Positions 15,302-23,386 are shown, numbered from the stretch's first letter. The stretch is 64,000 nucleotides of DNA from Nocardiopsis eucommiae (GCA_018388625.1 CP074402.1:3596001-3660000); one strand, 5' to 3'. Notes: generated by a model not told the origin, from the sequence alone. Program-made: numbers and translations.

Positions 15302-15673
15302 TCAGGCGGGCATGTTCCCCGCGTCGGTGAGGGTCTTGACCGTGCGGGCGACCTTGTCGATGTCCGCGAACTGGGGCGGGGTGCCAGGCTGGCCCTCGTC
15401 CAGGTGCCACTCGGCGTCGAAGTGGTCGATGTGGTGGCTGACCGTGTACCGGTCCTCGGCGTGCTTGATGATCACCATGTCGATGCCGACCAGTTCCCGG
15501 ACGGTGTGGCCGTGGCCGGTGGGGAGGGTGACGGACATGTGCGGGCGGCCAGAGCCCTTGACCGGCACGCGGATGTCGGCGTTGAAGTGCGCGGCGACCT
15601 GGTCGAAGTTGGTGCGGGTGACGTGCACGGCCTCGACGTTGGGCTGAGGGCGGAGGGTGTAGGTGCGGAACAT
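15302..15673 (-). CDS. Phage protein of unknown function
   Basis: 123 residues; ATG at 15673 with GGAAGGA. MFRTYTLRPQPNVEAVHVTR begins a beta-rich N-terminus; the middle has SVTLPTGHGHTVRELVGIDM and the end VARTVKTLTDAGNMPA. First or second gene of the replication module. Not recognised. Confidence 0.7.
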   Translation of the reverse strand: MFRTYTLRPQPNVEAVHVTRTNFDQVAAHFNADIRVPVKGSGRPHMSVTLPTGHGHTVRELVGIDMVIIKHAEDRYTVSHHIDHFDAEWHLDEGQPGTPPQFADIDKVARTVKTLTDAGNMPA

Positions 15674-15705
15674 CGTGGGTCCTTCCGGTTCGGTAGGTTG
15701 GGGGT

Positions 15706-15744
15706 GGCGGGGCCGATCTCACTTGGGCTGAGACCGGCCCCGCC
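15706..15744 (-). other. Intergenic stem-loop
   Basis: 10-bp stem GGCGGGGCCG/CGGCCCCGCC, with GTCTCAG/CTGAGAT-like pairing possible inside the loop, directly after the stop of 15761-17447. Confidence 0.55.
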
Positions 15745-15760
15745 GTTTCTGTGCCGGGGG

Positions 15761-17447
15761 TCAGGCGGTCGCGCGGGCGGCGTCCAACAGGGCACGCGCC
15801 CTGCTCACGCCCACCCCGAGCGGCGACCGGTAGAACACGGGGCGCCCGTGCTCCTGGACCTCCACCGCCAGGTCCTTCGCGACCAGAGCCCGCAGACTGG
15901 CCGGGTGACCGTCCAGCCGCCCGGTGGAGGAGGCGGACATCAGCACCTCAGCGCGGGCCTTCCCCATGCGCTCGGCGGTCGCGTACATGGCCGCGTTCTG
16001 TCGCCCGTTCGCGATGAACGCCCTGACCAGGTCGGACGGGTCGGCGTTCTCGGTGCGGCGGTCGAGCTCGTCCGCGAACGCCGTGAACCCCTCGGAGGTG
16101 GCCGGGTAGCGGACGCCGTCGATCGCGTTCCCGTCCTCGGACAGGTCCACGGTCCCCACCTCGGTGGCGAACCCGACGACCGCCGGGGCAGCCGCGCCGG
16201 GGATGGGGTGGTTGTACATCTCGCTCACGGCGCTGTCCGCGAACACTCCCGGCAGCGCCTCGGCGGGCTCGATCGGAGACAGCGCCGGGACAGCCCGCAA
16301 GTGGCCAGTGGGGATGGACCACCCGGCGTCGTAGAGCGCCTTGGCGTAGTCGGACAACTTCGAGTCGTTGTCGCGCTTCCAGGTGCGGGAACCGTCAAGG
16401 ACGTCGTGGACATACACGATCTCGTCAGCGGTCTCGGCGTAGCGGACTTCCACGTAGAACCCGGTGGTGCCGTCCCCGGGGGTGGGGTCGAACTCGCCGT
16501 TCACGGCGGCTGGGGTGTACCCGGCGTTGGTCAGGGCGGTGATGGCGGCGCGGACGGTGGGGTTGTTGGCGTGCTCGGGGGTGGTGCCGAGGGTGGCACC
16601 GGCGTGAGCGATCACCCGGCCCTCCGCCGTGGTCTCACGGTCGGCGTCCGCCTGGTCGTCCGCGTGCAGGGCCTCGCAGTCGGAGCATTCGCACTCGTCG
16701 GTGGGGACCTCCCACACGGGGCACAGGTAGACGCCCCGGGCGTGGCGGTCCGCTTCCTCCGCGAGCAGTTCGCGGCAGTCCACGCAGTTCACGTGGCCGG
16801 TTCCGGCGGTGTCCGGGCCGGGCTTGCCGCACAGGGTGCCTCCGCCTTCGCGCATGTGGATGGGCTCCGGCTCAGCGTCCTCGTCAGCCCCGTACTCGGT
16901 CAGGCACTCCTCGCAGGCGTCCTTGGGCTGCTCCTCGTGGTCCGGGCAGATCCGGTGCACGCTGATCAGCTCGGCCCAGTGGCCGTCGTCCTCGGCGCGC
17001 TCCTCGGCGGCCTTGGCCTCCACCTCGGTGCGGGAGCCCACGAAGGTGCACCCCTCGTCGGTGAACACCCCCAGTCGCCGTCGTACTTGGCAGGCTGCTC
17101 GGCGGCGACGCGGTCGGCGGGGGTCTCGGGGCGGTCCTCGGCCACGGCCTCCTCCAGCCGGTTCAGCCAGTACTCGGCCCGGTCCTGGTACTGCTGCTCG
17201 TTCGCGGACCGGTACAGGCGTCCGGCGGCTTCCCGCTTGGCGAGGTAGGCAAGGTGGGCGCAGGCGGCGTCCACACCGGCCGGGGTGGCCCGGTAGATGT
17301 GCGCGTAGCTGGTGGTGTCGCACCACTCGATCAGGCCCGCGTCGATCAGCCAGGTGATGCTGCGCTTGTCGTGGCAGCCGACCGGGCTGGGGTTGAGGAG
17401 AGCTCGTAGAGGGCGACGAAGCGGGCGGGGGTGAGCTGCTGGGGCAT
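15761..17447 (-). CDS. Large cysteine-rich phage protein, two frame breaks
   Basis: ATG at 17447 (GAAAGGA upstream) gives MPQQLTPARFVALYEL, then, one base out of frame, a winged-helix-like start (KRSITWLIDAGLIEWCDTTS). A second break at a GGGGG run near 17072 leads to VFTDEGCTFVGSRTEVEAKA. About 562 residues after repair. Three cysteine groups follow (ICPDHEEQ..CEECL, CGKPG..NCVDCREL, ECECSDCEAL), probably zinc ribbons. A PASTA-like NNPTVRAAITALTNAGYTPA segment and a C-terminal HTH-like region (GHPASLRALVAKDLAVEVQE) close it. First gene after the operators at 17506-17553. Function unknown. Confidence 0.65.
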
Positions 17448-17505
17448 GGGGGTGTCCTTTCGGGTTTCGGTGGGGCGGTGCGCCCCGGCCGATGACTCAA
17501 CCTTA

Positions 17506-17553
17506 TGCCAAAGTGACTTTGGCATGCAACCTTTGGCCAAAGCGATTTTGGCC
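17506..17553. promoter_or_regulatory. Two copies of a 19-bp palindromic operator
   Basis: TGCCAAAGTGACTTTGGCA (17506-17524) and GGCCAAAGCGATTTTGGCC (17535-17553) share the dyad KGCCAAAGYGAYTTTGGCM, with centres 29 bp apart. TAAGAT directly after the second copy is a likely -10 for the plus-strand gene at 17591. They lie in the divergent gap, so one regulator could control both directions. Confidence 0.7.
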
Positions 17554-17590
17554 TAAGATGGAATCGCACCACCCCGGTAAGCTCACCCCC

Positions 17591-17815
17591 ATGACGACGG
17601 AGAACCCCTTGATCCAGCAGGTCATCGACGCCCACCGAGGCGTAGACGAAGCCAAGAAGGAAGCCGCCCGGATCATCCACGAGGCCAAGCTGGCCCGCGC
17701 GCGAGCCATCCGGGCCGCCCGCGAACAAGAAGTCGAACAGCTGAAGCTCGCTGACGCCCTCGGCACCAACCGCGAAAACCTGCGCCTGTGGGAGAAGGTC
17801 CTCGACAAGAAGTGA
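17591..17815 (+). CDS. Small putative DNA-binding regulator
   Basis: 74 residues: a long charged helix (VDEAKKEAARIIHEAKLARA) followed by EVEQLKLADALGTNRENLRL-WEK, which has HTH character. ATG at 17591 follows the operators at 17506-17553. A small plus-strand gene beside its own operators, opposite to the lytic operon, fits an autoregulated phage regulator. Inference from position and helix pattern only. Confidence 0.6.
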   Translation: MTTENPLIQQVIDAHRGVDEAKKEAARIIHEAKLARARAIRAAREQEVEQLKLADALGTNRENLRLWEKVLDKK

Positions 17816-17817
17816 CC

Positions 17818-18138
17818 TCACGCCGCCTCCCCACGTACCGCCCGCACCGGCCCCTGCACCTCGGGCACCGGCCCGTCACCGTCCACCACACGCAGCCGCC
17901 ACCGAGCCAGAATCCGCAGCACCTGGCGCGGCGTCGTCCCACACCGGACAGCCGTCACCCGGTGGGAGGCACCCGTGGCCAACACCATCGCCACGTCCTC
18001 CTCCACCAGCTCCCACTCGGTCGGCCACTCGTCCAAGACGCCGGCCTCCCGGAAGCGGCGGTGGCACGGGCGGACCAGACCTCGGCCGGTCAGCTCACCG
18101 AGGCGCCCGCAGCACGCGCACTCCCCGTACCGGCTCAC
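17818..18138 (-). CDS. Zinc-finger/HTH phage protein
   Basis: 106 residues. GTG at 18138 overlaps the RusA-like stop. Starts SRYGECACCGRLGELTGRG then LVRPCHRRF, a zinc knuckle with CxxC and CH, followed by EEDVAMVLATGASHRVTAVR and TTPRQVLRILARWRL, an HTH. Probably DNA-binding. Convergent with 17591-17815, two bases apart. Confidence 0.7.
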   Translation of the reverse strand: MSRYGECACCGRLGELTGRGLVRPCHRRFREAGVLDEWPTEWELVEEDVAMVLATGASHRVTAVRCGTTPRQVLRILARWRLRVVDGDGPVPEVQGPVRAVRGEAA

Positions 18139-18644
18139 GCGGCCACCCCCAACACCGGCTGCGCCTGGTCGTTGCCGTCCCGGTACGTGCCGCACCCACA
18201 CCCGGGGCGCACACACCGGGTGTCGGCAAGGTGTTCCATGCGGTCGTGACCGCACAGGCACCGCACCAGCTCCGTCACGATGAGGGTGATCGCCCCTTGG
18301 GGTTGGCCCTTCGGCCTCCGCTCCACCTTGTGACCGGGGAACATGTGCGGCCCGGACACGTGCAGGTGATCGTCGTCCTGGACCACCCGGGCGTCGACCA
18401 GACCATCGACGGCGGCCTTGAACGACGGCCACCAGTTCGGCGGGTCGAAGCGGCGGTTCGCGTCCGGGTGGTAGTAGCCGAACACCATGGCGGCGGGCAG
18501 GCCGGGGATGTTCGCTTCCCACGCGGCTTCGCAGGCGGCCTCGCGGATGGCCTTGGTGCGCTTCCACTTCGGGGCGCGGTGCAGGCGGTCGTTGGAGTTC
18601 AACCAGCGCAGCCCGGACAGGGTGATGGTCCACGAGGGGATCAC
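18135..18644 (-). CDS. RusA-like Holliday junction resolvase
   Basis: 169 residues. WTITLSGLRWLNSNDRLHRA begins the RusA fold. RFDPPNWWPSFKAAVDGLVD followed by ARVVQDDDHLHVSGPHMFPG matches the family pattern (R-x-D-x-D/P-N ... K-x-x-x-D-x-L ... D-D) with the metal-binding aspartates. The C-terminus adds a cysteine-rich tail (RCLCGHDRMEHLADTRC, then GCGCG) not found in E. coli RusA. Resolves branched DNA in recombination with the Rad52-like protein. GTG start overlaps the RlaP stop. Confidence 0.8.
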   Translation of the reverse strand: MIPSWTITLSGLRWLNSNDRLHRAPKWKRTKAIREAACEAAWEANIPGLPAAMVFGYYHPDANRRFDPPNWWPSFKAAVDGLVDARVVQDDDHLHVSGPHMFPGHKVERRPKGQPQGAITLIVTELVRCLCGHDRMEHLADTRCVRPGCGCGTYRDGNDQAQPVLGVAA

Positions 18645-19342
18645 ACGACCACCCCCGGCCGGTCCCAGTGGGCGGCGCGGACACGGAGCAGCCAGTCCTG
18701 CACGGTGGCCTTGTCCGGGTCAGTGGGCAGAGGGCTGGGACCCCACAACGCCCGGTCGGTGGTGTGGAGCAGGGTGGCCGCCTGGTCCACGTCCCCTTCC
18801 GCGACCGAACGGCCGAACTCCCACACCCCGGCCGCAGTGTCCGCGTCCATGCGCACCGTCAGATGGCCGGTCTCGTAGAGCTCCCGGCCCTGGTGGAGCA
18901 GCCGGGCCAGGTGGCGGGCCGACTTCGCGACCGCCCCGGACGGGTTGCCGAGCTTGGGCGGGTTGGTGAGGTCCTTCATGATCCGGTTGAGCTGGCCTTT
19001 CGCGAACCCGAGGTAGGCGTCACGGACCCGGCGGCGGCACAGGAACGCGGACCGGATGTCCAGCAGCTCCTCACCCAGCGGGGTGACGGTCTCGTACAGG
19101 TCGTCCGGGAGCCACAGGAGTTCGGTGACGGTCGGGTTGCTGCCGAGGACCAGGCCGACGAACTTGCCCACCTCGTGGTGGGTGGAGTCCGGGCGGGTGG
19201 TGATGACGCTGTCCTTGACGTGGACGAGGCCGAGGACGTTGGTGGTGGGTGCGGCGAACACCCCCAGCCGGTCCACGTCGGAACCGGGGGTGGCGAGGTT
19301 GTAGGCGGTGGAGCCCACGATCCCGGAGAGCAGGACGTTCAC
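18641..19342 (-). CDS. RlaP-type Pol-beta superfamily nucleotidyltransferase
   Basis: 233 residues. Residues 7-27 contain GIVGSTAYNLATPGSDVD, the GS..YG/N-x-x-T-x-x-SDxD motif of the Pol-beta superfamily; LGVFAAPT follows as in RlaP (RNA-ligase-associated Pol-beta). The middle (TVTELLWLPDDLYETVTPLG, then LCRRRVRDAYLGFAKGQL) is also typical. RlaP proteins are predicted to add nucleotides to damaged RNA before ligation. The RNA ligase at 1-303 in the same phage supports this. GTG start, GTGA overlaps on both sides. Confidence 0.8.
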   Translation of the reverse strand: MNVLLSGIVGSTAYNLATPGSDVDRLGVFAAPTTNVLGLVHVKDSVITTRPDSTHHEVGKFVGLVLGSNPTVTELLWLPDDLYETVTPLGEELLDIRSAFLCRRRVRDAYLGFAKGQLNRIMKDLTNPPKLGNPSGAVAKSARHLARLLHQGRELYETGHLTVRMDADTAAGVWEFGRSVAEGDVDQAATLLHTTDRALWGPSPLPTDPDKATVQDWLLRVRAAHWDRPGVVV

Positions 19343-19689
19343 GCGGCAGACCTTTCAGACTGGATAGGGGCGGCCTTACCGATCCACTGGGAGCACGCCG
19401 ACCCCTTCACCGTGGGGCGCGGCGACCGCACGAACCCGGCGTGCACGATCACCCCGGCCGTGCGCTTCGCGGAGAACAACGACCCCCACTGGGAGGCGGG
19501 CCGGTCCGGTTCCTCGATCCCGCACACCGACACGAGGTCGTAGGCGGTGAACGGGCGGCCGGTCGACGCGAGGTAGTCCACTGCCCGAGATGCTCGGGAC
19601 CACCAGTCGTCGGAGGTGGCGCGGAGGGTGTCCGCGATGCCCTGGTTCACGGGCTCGATCTGGTCAGCGAGCTGTTCGCGGTCAGACAC
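19339..19689 (-). CDS. Phage protein of unknown function
   Basis: 116 residues; GTG at 19689 with GGAGGTG upstream, overlapping the previous gene by eight bases. AVDYLASTGRPFTAYDLVSV and WGSLFSAKRTAGVIVHAGFV, then KGSACSQWIG, occur in many actinophage and Streptomyces hypothetical proteins and suggest a winged-helix fold. Role unknown. Confidence 0.65.
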   Translation of the reverse strand: MSDREQLADQIEPVNQGIADTLRATSDDWWSRASRAVDYLASTGRPFTAYDLVSVCGIEEPDRPASQWGSLFSAKRTAGVIVHAGFVRSPRPTVKGSACSQWIGKAAPIQSERSAA

Positions 19690-19843
19690 CAGACACCTCC
19701 AGGGCAGCGTTCGGGCAGGTAGCCAGGTGAGTTTCAGCAACCGCCACGTGATGTTCCGCGAGGGCCAGGAGCCGGGGGCTGCCGCACAGCTCGTACACGG
19801 CCAGCAACGCGTCCGCGGCCTCGTACCGCTCACGCGGGCTCAT
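19682..19843 (-). CDS. Short helical phage protein
   Basis: 53 residues (MSPRERYEAADALLAVYELC then LAEHHVAVAETHLA). ATG at 19843 overlaps the upstream stop (ATGA). Looks like a helical hairpin. Not recognised. Confidence 0.55.
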   Translation of the reverse strand: MSPRERYEAADALLAVYELCGSPRLLALAEHHVAVAETHLATCPNAALEVSGV

Positions 19844-20190
19844 GTGCCCAACCCCGCGAGGTTGACCTCGGCGCGAGCCGTCGCCTGGATCGTGCGGCCG
19901 ACGTCGATGCGGGTGTGCAACGCACGGATGTGCGCACGCTGCATGGTGACCAGGGCGGCGGCCTTGCCCCACGTGCGGAACAGTTCGTCGCACTCGATGT
20001 CCGCTTCGGCCTTGCGCAGGTCCATCGGGCCGGACGCTTCTTTCATGGCGTGGGCGCGGGCGACCTTGTAGTCGCCTTCGGCTTCCACGGCGGTGGCTTC
20101 GTACCGGCCGAGGTCGGTGACGGCCTGGTCGAGTTCGCGGGACAGGTCTGCGAGGTGGAGGACCCTGCGGGTGTTCTCGGGGGTGGTCAT
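19840..20190 (-). CDS. Helical phage protein
   Basis: 116 residues, largely coiled coil (LSRELDQAVTDLGRYEATAV, later MQRAHIRALHTRIDVGRTIQ). ATG at 20190 with GAAGGG. Position between the ParB-like and small genes; function unknown. Confidence 0.65.
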   Translation of the reverse strand: MTTPENTRRVLHLADLSRELDQAVTDLGRYEATAVEAEGDYKVARAHAMKEASGPMDLRKAEADIECDELFRTWGKAAALVTMQRAHIRALHTRIDVGRTIQATARAEVNLAGLGT

Positions 20191-20230
20191 GGGGTGCCCT
20201 TCGTGAGCGGGGAAAGAAGGGGAAGTAGAG

Positions 20231-20256
20231 GGCCGGGGCAGCGGGGAGCCCCGGCC
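20231..20256 (-). other. Intergenic stem-loop
   Basis: 9-bp stem GGCCGGGGC/GCCCCGGCC, eight-base loop, directly after the stop of the ParB-like gene. Confidence 0.55.
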
Positions 20257-20264
20257 GGGCGGGA

Positions 20265-21085
20265 CTACTGGACGACGGTCGGGATCTGCTCCCGCTCCGC
20301 GAGCTTGAGCAGACGCATCGGCTCCTGAACCGCCCACGCGTTCCACGCCTTCACGGTCAGCCGGTACGCCTGGTCACGACCCGCCGACGTCGCGAACACC
20401 TTCGGGTCACGGATGAACCGGTTCCGCAGGTGCAGACGCGGGTCCGTGGCGTCCAGACCAGCCCCGGTCTTCAACCCCTCCAGCCACGCACCGATCCGGT
20501 CCGCGTACCGGGAGCGGTCAGCCTGCGCGAGGACCGCCAGATGCGGCGCCGGGACTACCCGAGACGGCTTCCGCGCCTCGTTGACCTGCTTCGCCCACGC
20601 ATCCAACTCGGTCTGCCAGTTCGCGTACACGCCGAGGATCACGTCATTGCCCTCACGGCCACCGAAGTACGTGCCACGGTCCGGGGGAACACGCCGTCGA
20701 TGACGCCGAGAAACCGGCACGCAGCAGCGGCCACCATCCCGTAGGGGGTCGTGTTGATGAGCTGTCCGGCCTGGCGTCGGCGTCCCACGTCCAGAACGGA
20801 GAAGCTCGCCCGATCCTTGTTGACGAACACCCACATGTCGACGGGTGTCTTCGCGAGGACAACGGCAAGGAGGCGGTGTTGACCATCCAAGATGTTCCCG
20901 TCCGTGTCGAACGCGATGCCCTGGTGGGTCAGCTGCCACCTGCCGGTGGTCATGACGTCCGCGTAACGCTGGGCGGTCTGCATCGACAGGGACCGGTTGC
21001 CCTTGTTGCGGTCGTAGAGCCACGTCTGGGCGATGTCCGGGGTGATGGTGGTGGGGCCATCTGTAGTGGGAAGGGGGAAGGTCAT
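20265..21085 (-). CDS. ParB-like (DGQHR) phage protein, one frame break
   Basis: ATG at 21085 (GAGAACC upstream). The N-terminal frame has TPDIAQTWLYDRNKGNRSLS, YADVMTTGRWQLTHQGIAFD and GNILDGQHRLLAV, the pattern of the widespread phage ParB/sulfiredoxin-fold protein with DGQHRL. After a break at the CCCCC run near 20690 it continues DRGTYFGGREGNDVILGVYA to LLKLAEREQIPTVVQ. About 273 residues. ParB-fold proteins can be CTP-binding or nuclease-like; activity here is unknown. Confidence 0.75.
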
Positions 21086-21119
21086 GGGGGTTCTCGATTC
21101 GGGGTGGTGTGGCGGTGGG

Positions 21120-21401
21120 TTACTTAGCGGCCTGGCGGGCCTTGTCAGCCGCCGAACTCGCTTCACGGATGGCATCGAGGTGGGTAGCGATCTCGTCCAG
21201 GACGACCACTGCGAACTGGTCGCCCGCGTTGGCCTCCGCGCGGGTCCGCTTCTCCAGATCGCGTAGGAACTGGGCGTGGAGGGCGACCTGGTCGGAGAGG
21301 GTGGAGAACATGAGGGTGCGGACGAGCTTGTAGGTGCGGTGGGCGATGTAGGCGATGCCGAGGACGATGACGGCCAAGGCGGTCAGCGCGGCGGTGGTCA
21401 A
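21120..21401 (-). CDS. Small single-pass membrane protein
   Basis: 93 residues. TTG start at 21401 is supported by GGAGCCCC upstream. One membrane helix (about 3-22, ALTALAVIVLGIAYIAHRTY), then a soluble coiled coil (HAQFLRDLEKRTRAEANAG, later IREASSAADKARQAAK). Possibly a phage inner-membrane or exclusion protein; nothing specific visible. Confidence 0.6.
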   Translation of the reverse strand: MTTAALTALAVIVLGIAYIAHRTYKLVRTLMFSTLSDQVALHAQFLRDLEKRTRAEANAGDQFAVVVLDEIATHLDAIREASSAADKARQAAK

Positions 21402-21425
21402 GAGGGGCTCCGGGAGTGGAAGGGG

Positions 21426-21902
21426 TTAACGGGTGACGATCGCGATGACCGCGAGCACCGTGAGGAACACCGCGACGGCAGCGAACCCCAGGAGGGCGCT
21501 GATCCACAGCGGGGACAGCACCCACCACCACGACCAGGCGACGTGACCGGTGAGCTTGAGGCCGACGAACAGGACGGTGAGCAGCACGGCGAGGAGGCCG
21601 GTGCAGCCGATCCCGCCGGACGGCGCGGAGTTGGAGGAGGACACTGCGTGGCTCCTAGACGAAGGGGAGGCGAGGGCGCCGACGATGAAGCGAGGCTCTA
21701 CGGGGACCTCGACCTCACACACGTGGTCGGGGATGTGGTCGATCAGCCCTGCCAGCACAGTTGGGGCGATCGTGTCCGGGCCACCGCAGCGGCGGCAGTA
21801 CGGGGCGTCCCCGCCCGTGACGGCCTGGACGCTGTCGATCACGGGCACGGAGCTCGGGTCGATGATCCGCACGTCCGGGAGTTGGGGGTGGCTACGCGGC
21901 AT
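21426..21902 (-). CDS. Two-helix membrane protein with zinc-like N-terminus
   Basis: 158 residues from ATG at 21902. YCRRCGGPD near residue 35 and another Cys at DHVCEVEV may bind zinc. Two hydrophobic helices close the protein (GLLAVLLTVLFVGLKLTG and LLGFAAVAVFLTVLAVIAIV). Start overlaps the stop of the preceding small gene. Function unknown. Confidence 0.65.
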   Translation of the reverse strand: MPRSHPQLPDVRIIDPSSVPVIDSVQAVTGGDAPYCRRCGGPDTIAPTVLAGLIDHIPDHVCEVEVPVEPRFIVGALASPSSRSHAVSSSNSAPSGGIGCTGLLAVLLTVLFVGLKLTGHVAWSWWWVLSPLWISALLGFAAVAVFLTVLAVIAIVTR

Positions 21903-22056
21903 CGGGCAGCTCCTCGACCGGGCCCGGCTCGGTGCACGCGGCCCGGTAGGCGGGGAGCCAGATGGGGCGGATGGCTTCCAGGGCGGAGACGGAGAGCGGG
22001 GGCCCGTCTCCCCACACCCGGCGGGCGGCCTCCAACGCGACGGGGTCAAGCGGCAT
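21892..22056 (-). CDS. Short phage protein overlapping the Cro/CI-like gene
   Basis: 54 residues: MPLDPVALEAARRVWGDGPP, then LSVSALEAIRPIWLPAYRAA, ending EELPDAA with TAG. It overlaps the upstream regulator by 11 bases and the downstream gene by 11 bases. Codon positions fit the high-GC bias. No family recognised. Confidence 0.5.
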   Translation of the reverse strand: MPLDPVALEAARRVWGDGPPLSVSALEAIRPIWLPAYRAACTEPGPVEELPDAA

Positions 22057-22333
22057 TGGTCACCACTCCTAGGGACTTTCGGTCCTCCGTTTCGGGGTGA
22101 CCGCAGTAGGGGCAGGCAATCCCGGAGACCTTAAGTGCCCCGTCGGGGAGACCGAAAAGGTCCAGGAGGTTCCGGTAGGTGTCCTCGGAGATGTTGGTGC
22201 GGTCGTGTTCCAGGTCGTACACCTGGCCGATGCTGAGGCCGAGGGCGTTGCCGAGGAGGCGGGCGGAGGGGTAGCCGTGCTGGATGCGGGTGCGGCGCAG
22301 GGCGGAGCCACTGATGGGGAACCGTGTGGTCAT
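22046..22333 (-). CDS. Cro/CI-type XRE regulator
   Basis: 95 residues. GSALRRTRIQHGYPSARLLG then LGLSIGQVYDLEHDRTNISE is an XRE helix-turn-helix, followed by a possible zinc pair (IACPYCGHPETEDRK). The ATG at 22333 starts six bases after TAAATT inside operator copy 3, implying a leaderless, self-regulated transcript. It heads the leftward operon and faces the HTH gene at 22520, the usual layout of a phage genetic switch. Confidence 0.8.
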   Translation of the reverse strand: MTTRFPISGSALRRTRIQHGYPSARLLGNALGLSIGQVYDLEHDRTNISEDTYRNLLDLFGLPDGALKVSGIACPYCGHPETEDRKSLGVVTNAA

Positions 22334-22334
22334 G

Positions 22335-22363
22335 CCCCTAATTTACCGCAATTGTGCTCAATT
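22335..22363 (-). promoter_or_regulatory. Operator/promoter motif, copy 3
   Basis: CCCCTAATTTACCGCAATTG, then TGCTCAATT. It directly abuts the start codon of the Cro/CI-like gene, and TAAATT (minus strand, 22345-22340) would be its -10. Binding here would block that promoter. Confidence 0.65.
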
Positions 22364-22454
22364 TGGGAACTCGGGCACAGGCTCCCGGCGTGTGCCCGAG
22401 GTCTCACAAGTCACGGTTTCGGCGCCCCCATAGAGGGTTTCACCCCCAAGGCAA

Positions 22455-22476
22455 CCCCAAATTTCCCCCAATTGTG
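22455..22476. promoter_or_regulatory. Operator/promoter motif, copy 4
   Basis: CCCCAAATTTCCCCCAATTG then TG, 44 bases before the plus-strand gene at 22520. The 25 bases to its left (GGGTTTCACCCCCAA) also match those next to copy 1 (346-360), so the conserved unit is longer than the palindrome. Confidence 0.6.
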
Positions 22477-22519
22477 AGTAGCCAGGGTAGGCTGACCAAC
22501 ACCCCACCCTGGAGACACC

Positions 22520-23218
22520 ATGAAACTCAACAACGCCATTGACCAGGCCAGACAAGACCAAGGACTGTCCTGGACCGGCCTGTGGAAACTGGTCGGCGTC
22601 AGCGAAGGAACCGGCACCAACCTCCGCTACGCCCGCACCAACCCACGCCCCGAACACGTCGCATCCCTCGAAGACGCCCTCAACTGGGACCGCGGCACCT
22701 ACTGGCACTACCGCCAGGACGCCCCCACCTCCGAGCCAGCCACCACACCGGCCGAACAACTCGCCGCGCAGATCGACGCAGGCCTAACGGAAGCCGGACT
22801 CAGCGTGAGCGAGTTCGTCACGAAGGCCGGGATCAGCCGCGCCACCTTCTACAACCTGCGGAACGTGCAAGGTCAACCCCGCGCCGGGTCCCTGGAACGC
22901 CTGGAGACCACCCTCGGCTGGACCCCCGGCACCTACCAGGCCATCCTCGACGGGAAAACCCAAGGACCGCTCCCGATCCCCGTCCCGTCCGTGGACCAGC
23001 AGCTCCGCATGGTCGGATCGATGGCCACCGTGGACGGGACACTCACGTGGGTGGAGCATCCGGACGGGAGCAGGGACTACACGCTGGCCCGGGATGGGGA
23101 GCGGTTCGGGCTCTCCATCACCCGTTCCTCACTCTCCCCCGACCAGGCGGTGGAGGACCTGCGTCTGGGGCGGGACATCACGGAGGCGCTGCGCCGTAGG
23201 TCGTCGGAGAGCATCTAA
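22520..23218 (+). CDS. Candidate immunity repressor with two HTH domains
   Basis: 232 residues. First HTH about 5-45 (IDQARQDQGLSWTGLWKLVG, then LRYARTNPRPEHVASLEDAL); second about 78-130 (LTEAGLSVSEFVTKAGISRA, then AGSLERLETTLGWTPGTYQA). The C-terminal domain (TWVEHPDGSRDYTLARDGER...) is beta-rich and unknown. Rightward orientation, divergent from the Cro/CI-like gene with operator copies 3 and 4 between them, is what one expects for the lysogenic repressor. Confidence 0.7.
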   Translation: MKLNNAIDQARQDQGLSWTGLWKLVGVSEGTGTNLRYARTNPRPEHVASLEDALNWDRGTYWHYRQDAPTSEPATTPAEQLAAQIDAGLTEAGLSVSEFVTKAGISRATFYNLRNVQGQPRAGSLERLETTLGWTPGTYQAILDGKTQGPLPIPVPSVDQQLRMVGSMATVDGTLTWVEHPDGSRDYTLARDGERFGLSITRSSLSPDQAVEDLRLGRDITEALRRRSSESI

Positions 23219-23386
23219 GATTCATGTAAACCAACACTGTCGGACATACGTCCTAACATGTGACGAGTCACCGTGTGTCATAACCAACCTCCGGATACGC
23301 CCCCAAATTGGGGCTACCCCTCCCAGGTCGGAAGCGATACGGTGACTCTCCCCCGCATACACCTGACCCTGGGACGGTGACCGTCA

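Noticed and set aside
15209..17248. 679-codon plus-strand frame in the phage region
   Set aside because: Shadow of the minus-strand cysteine-rich protein and its neighbours; composition typical of antisense high-GC frames.
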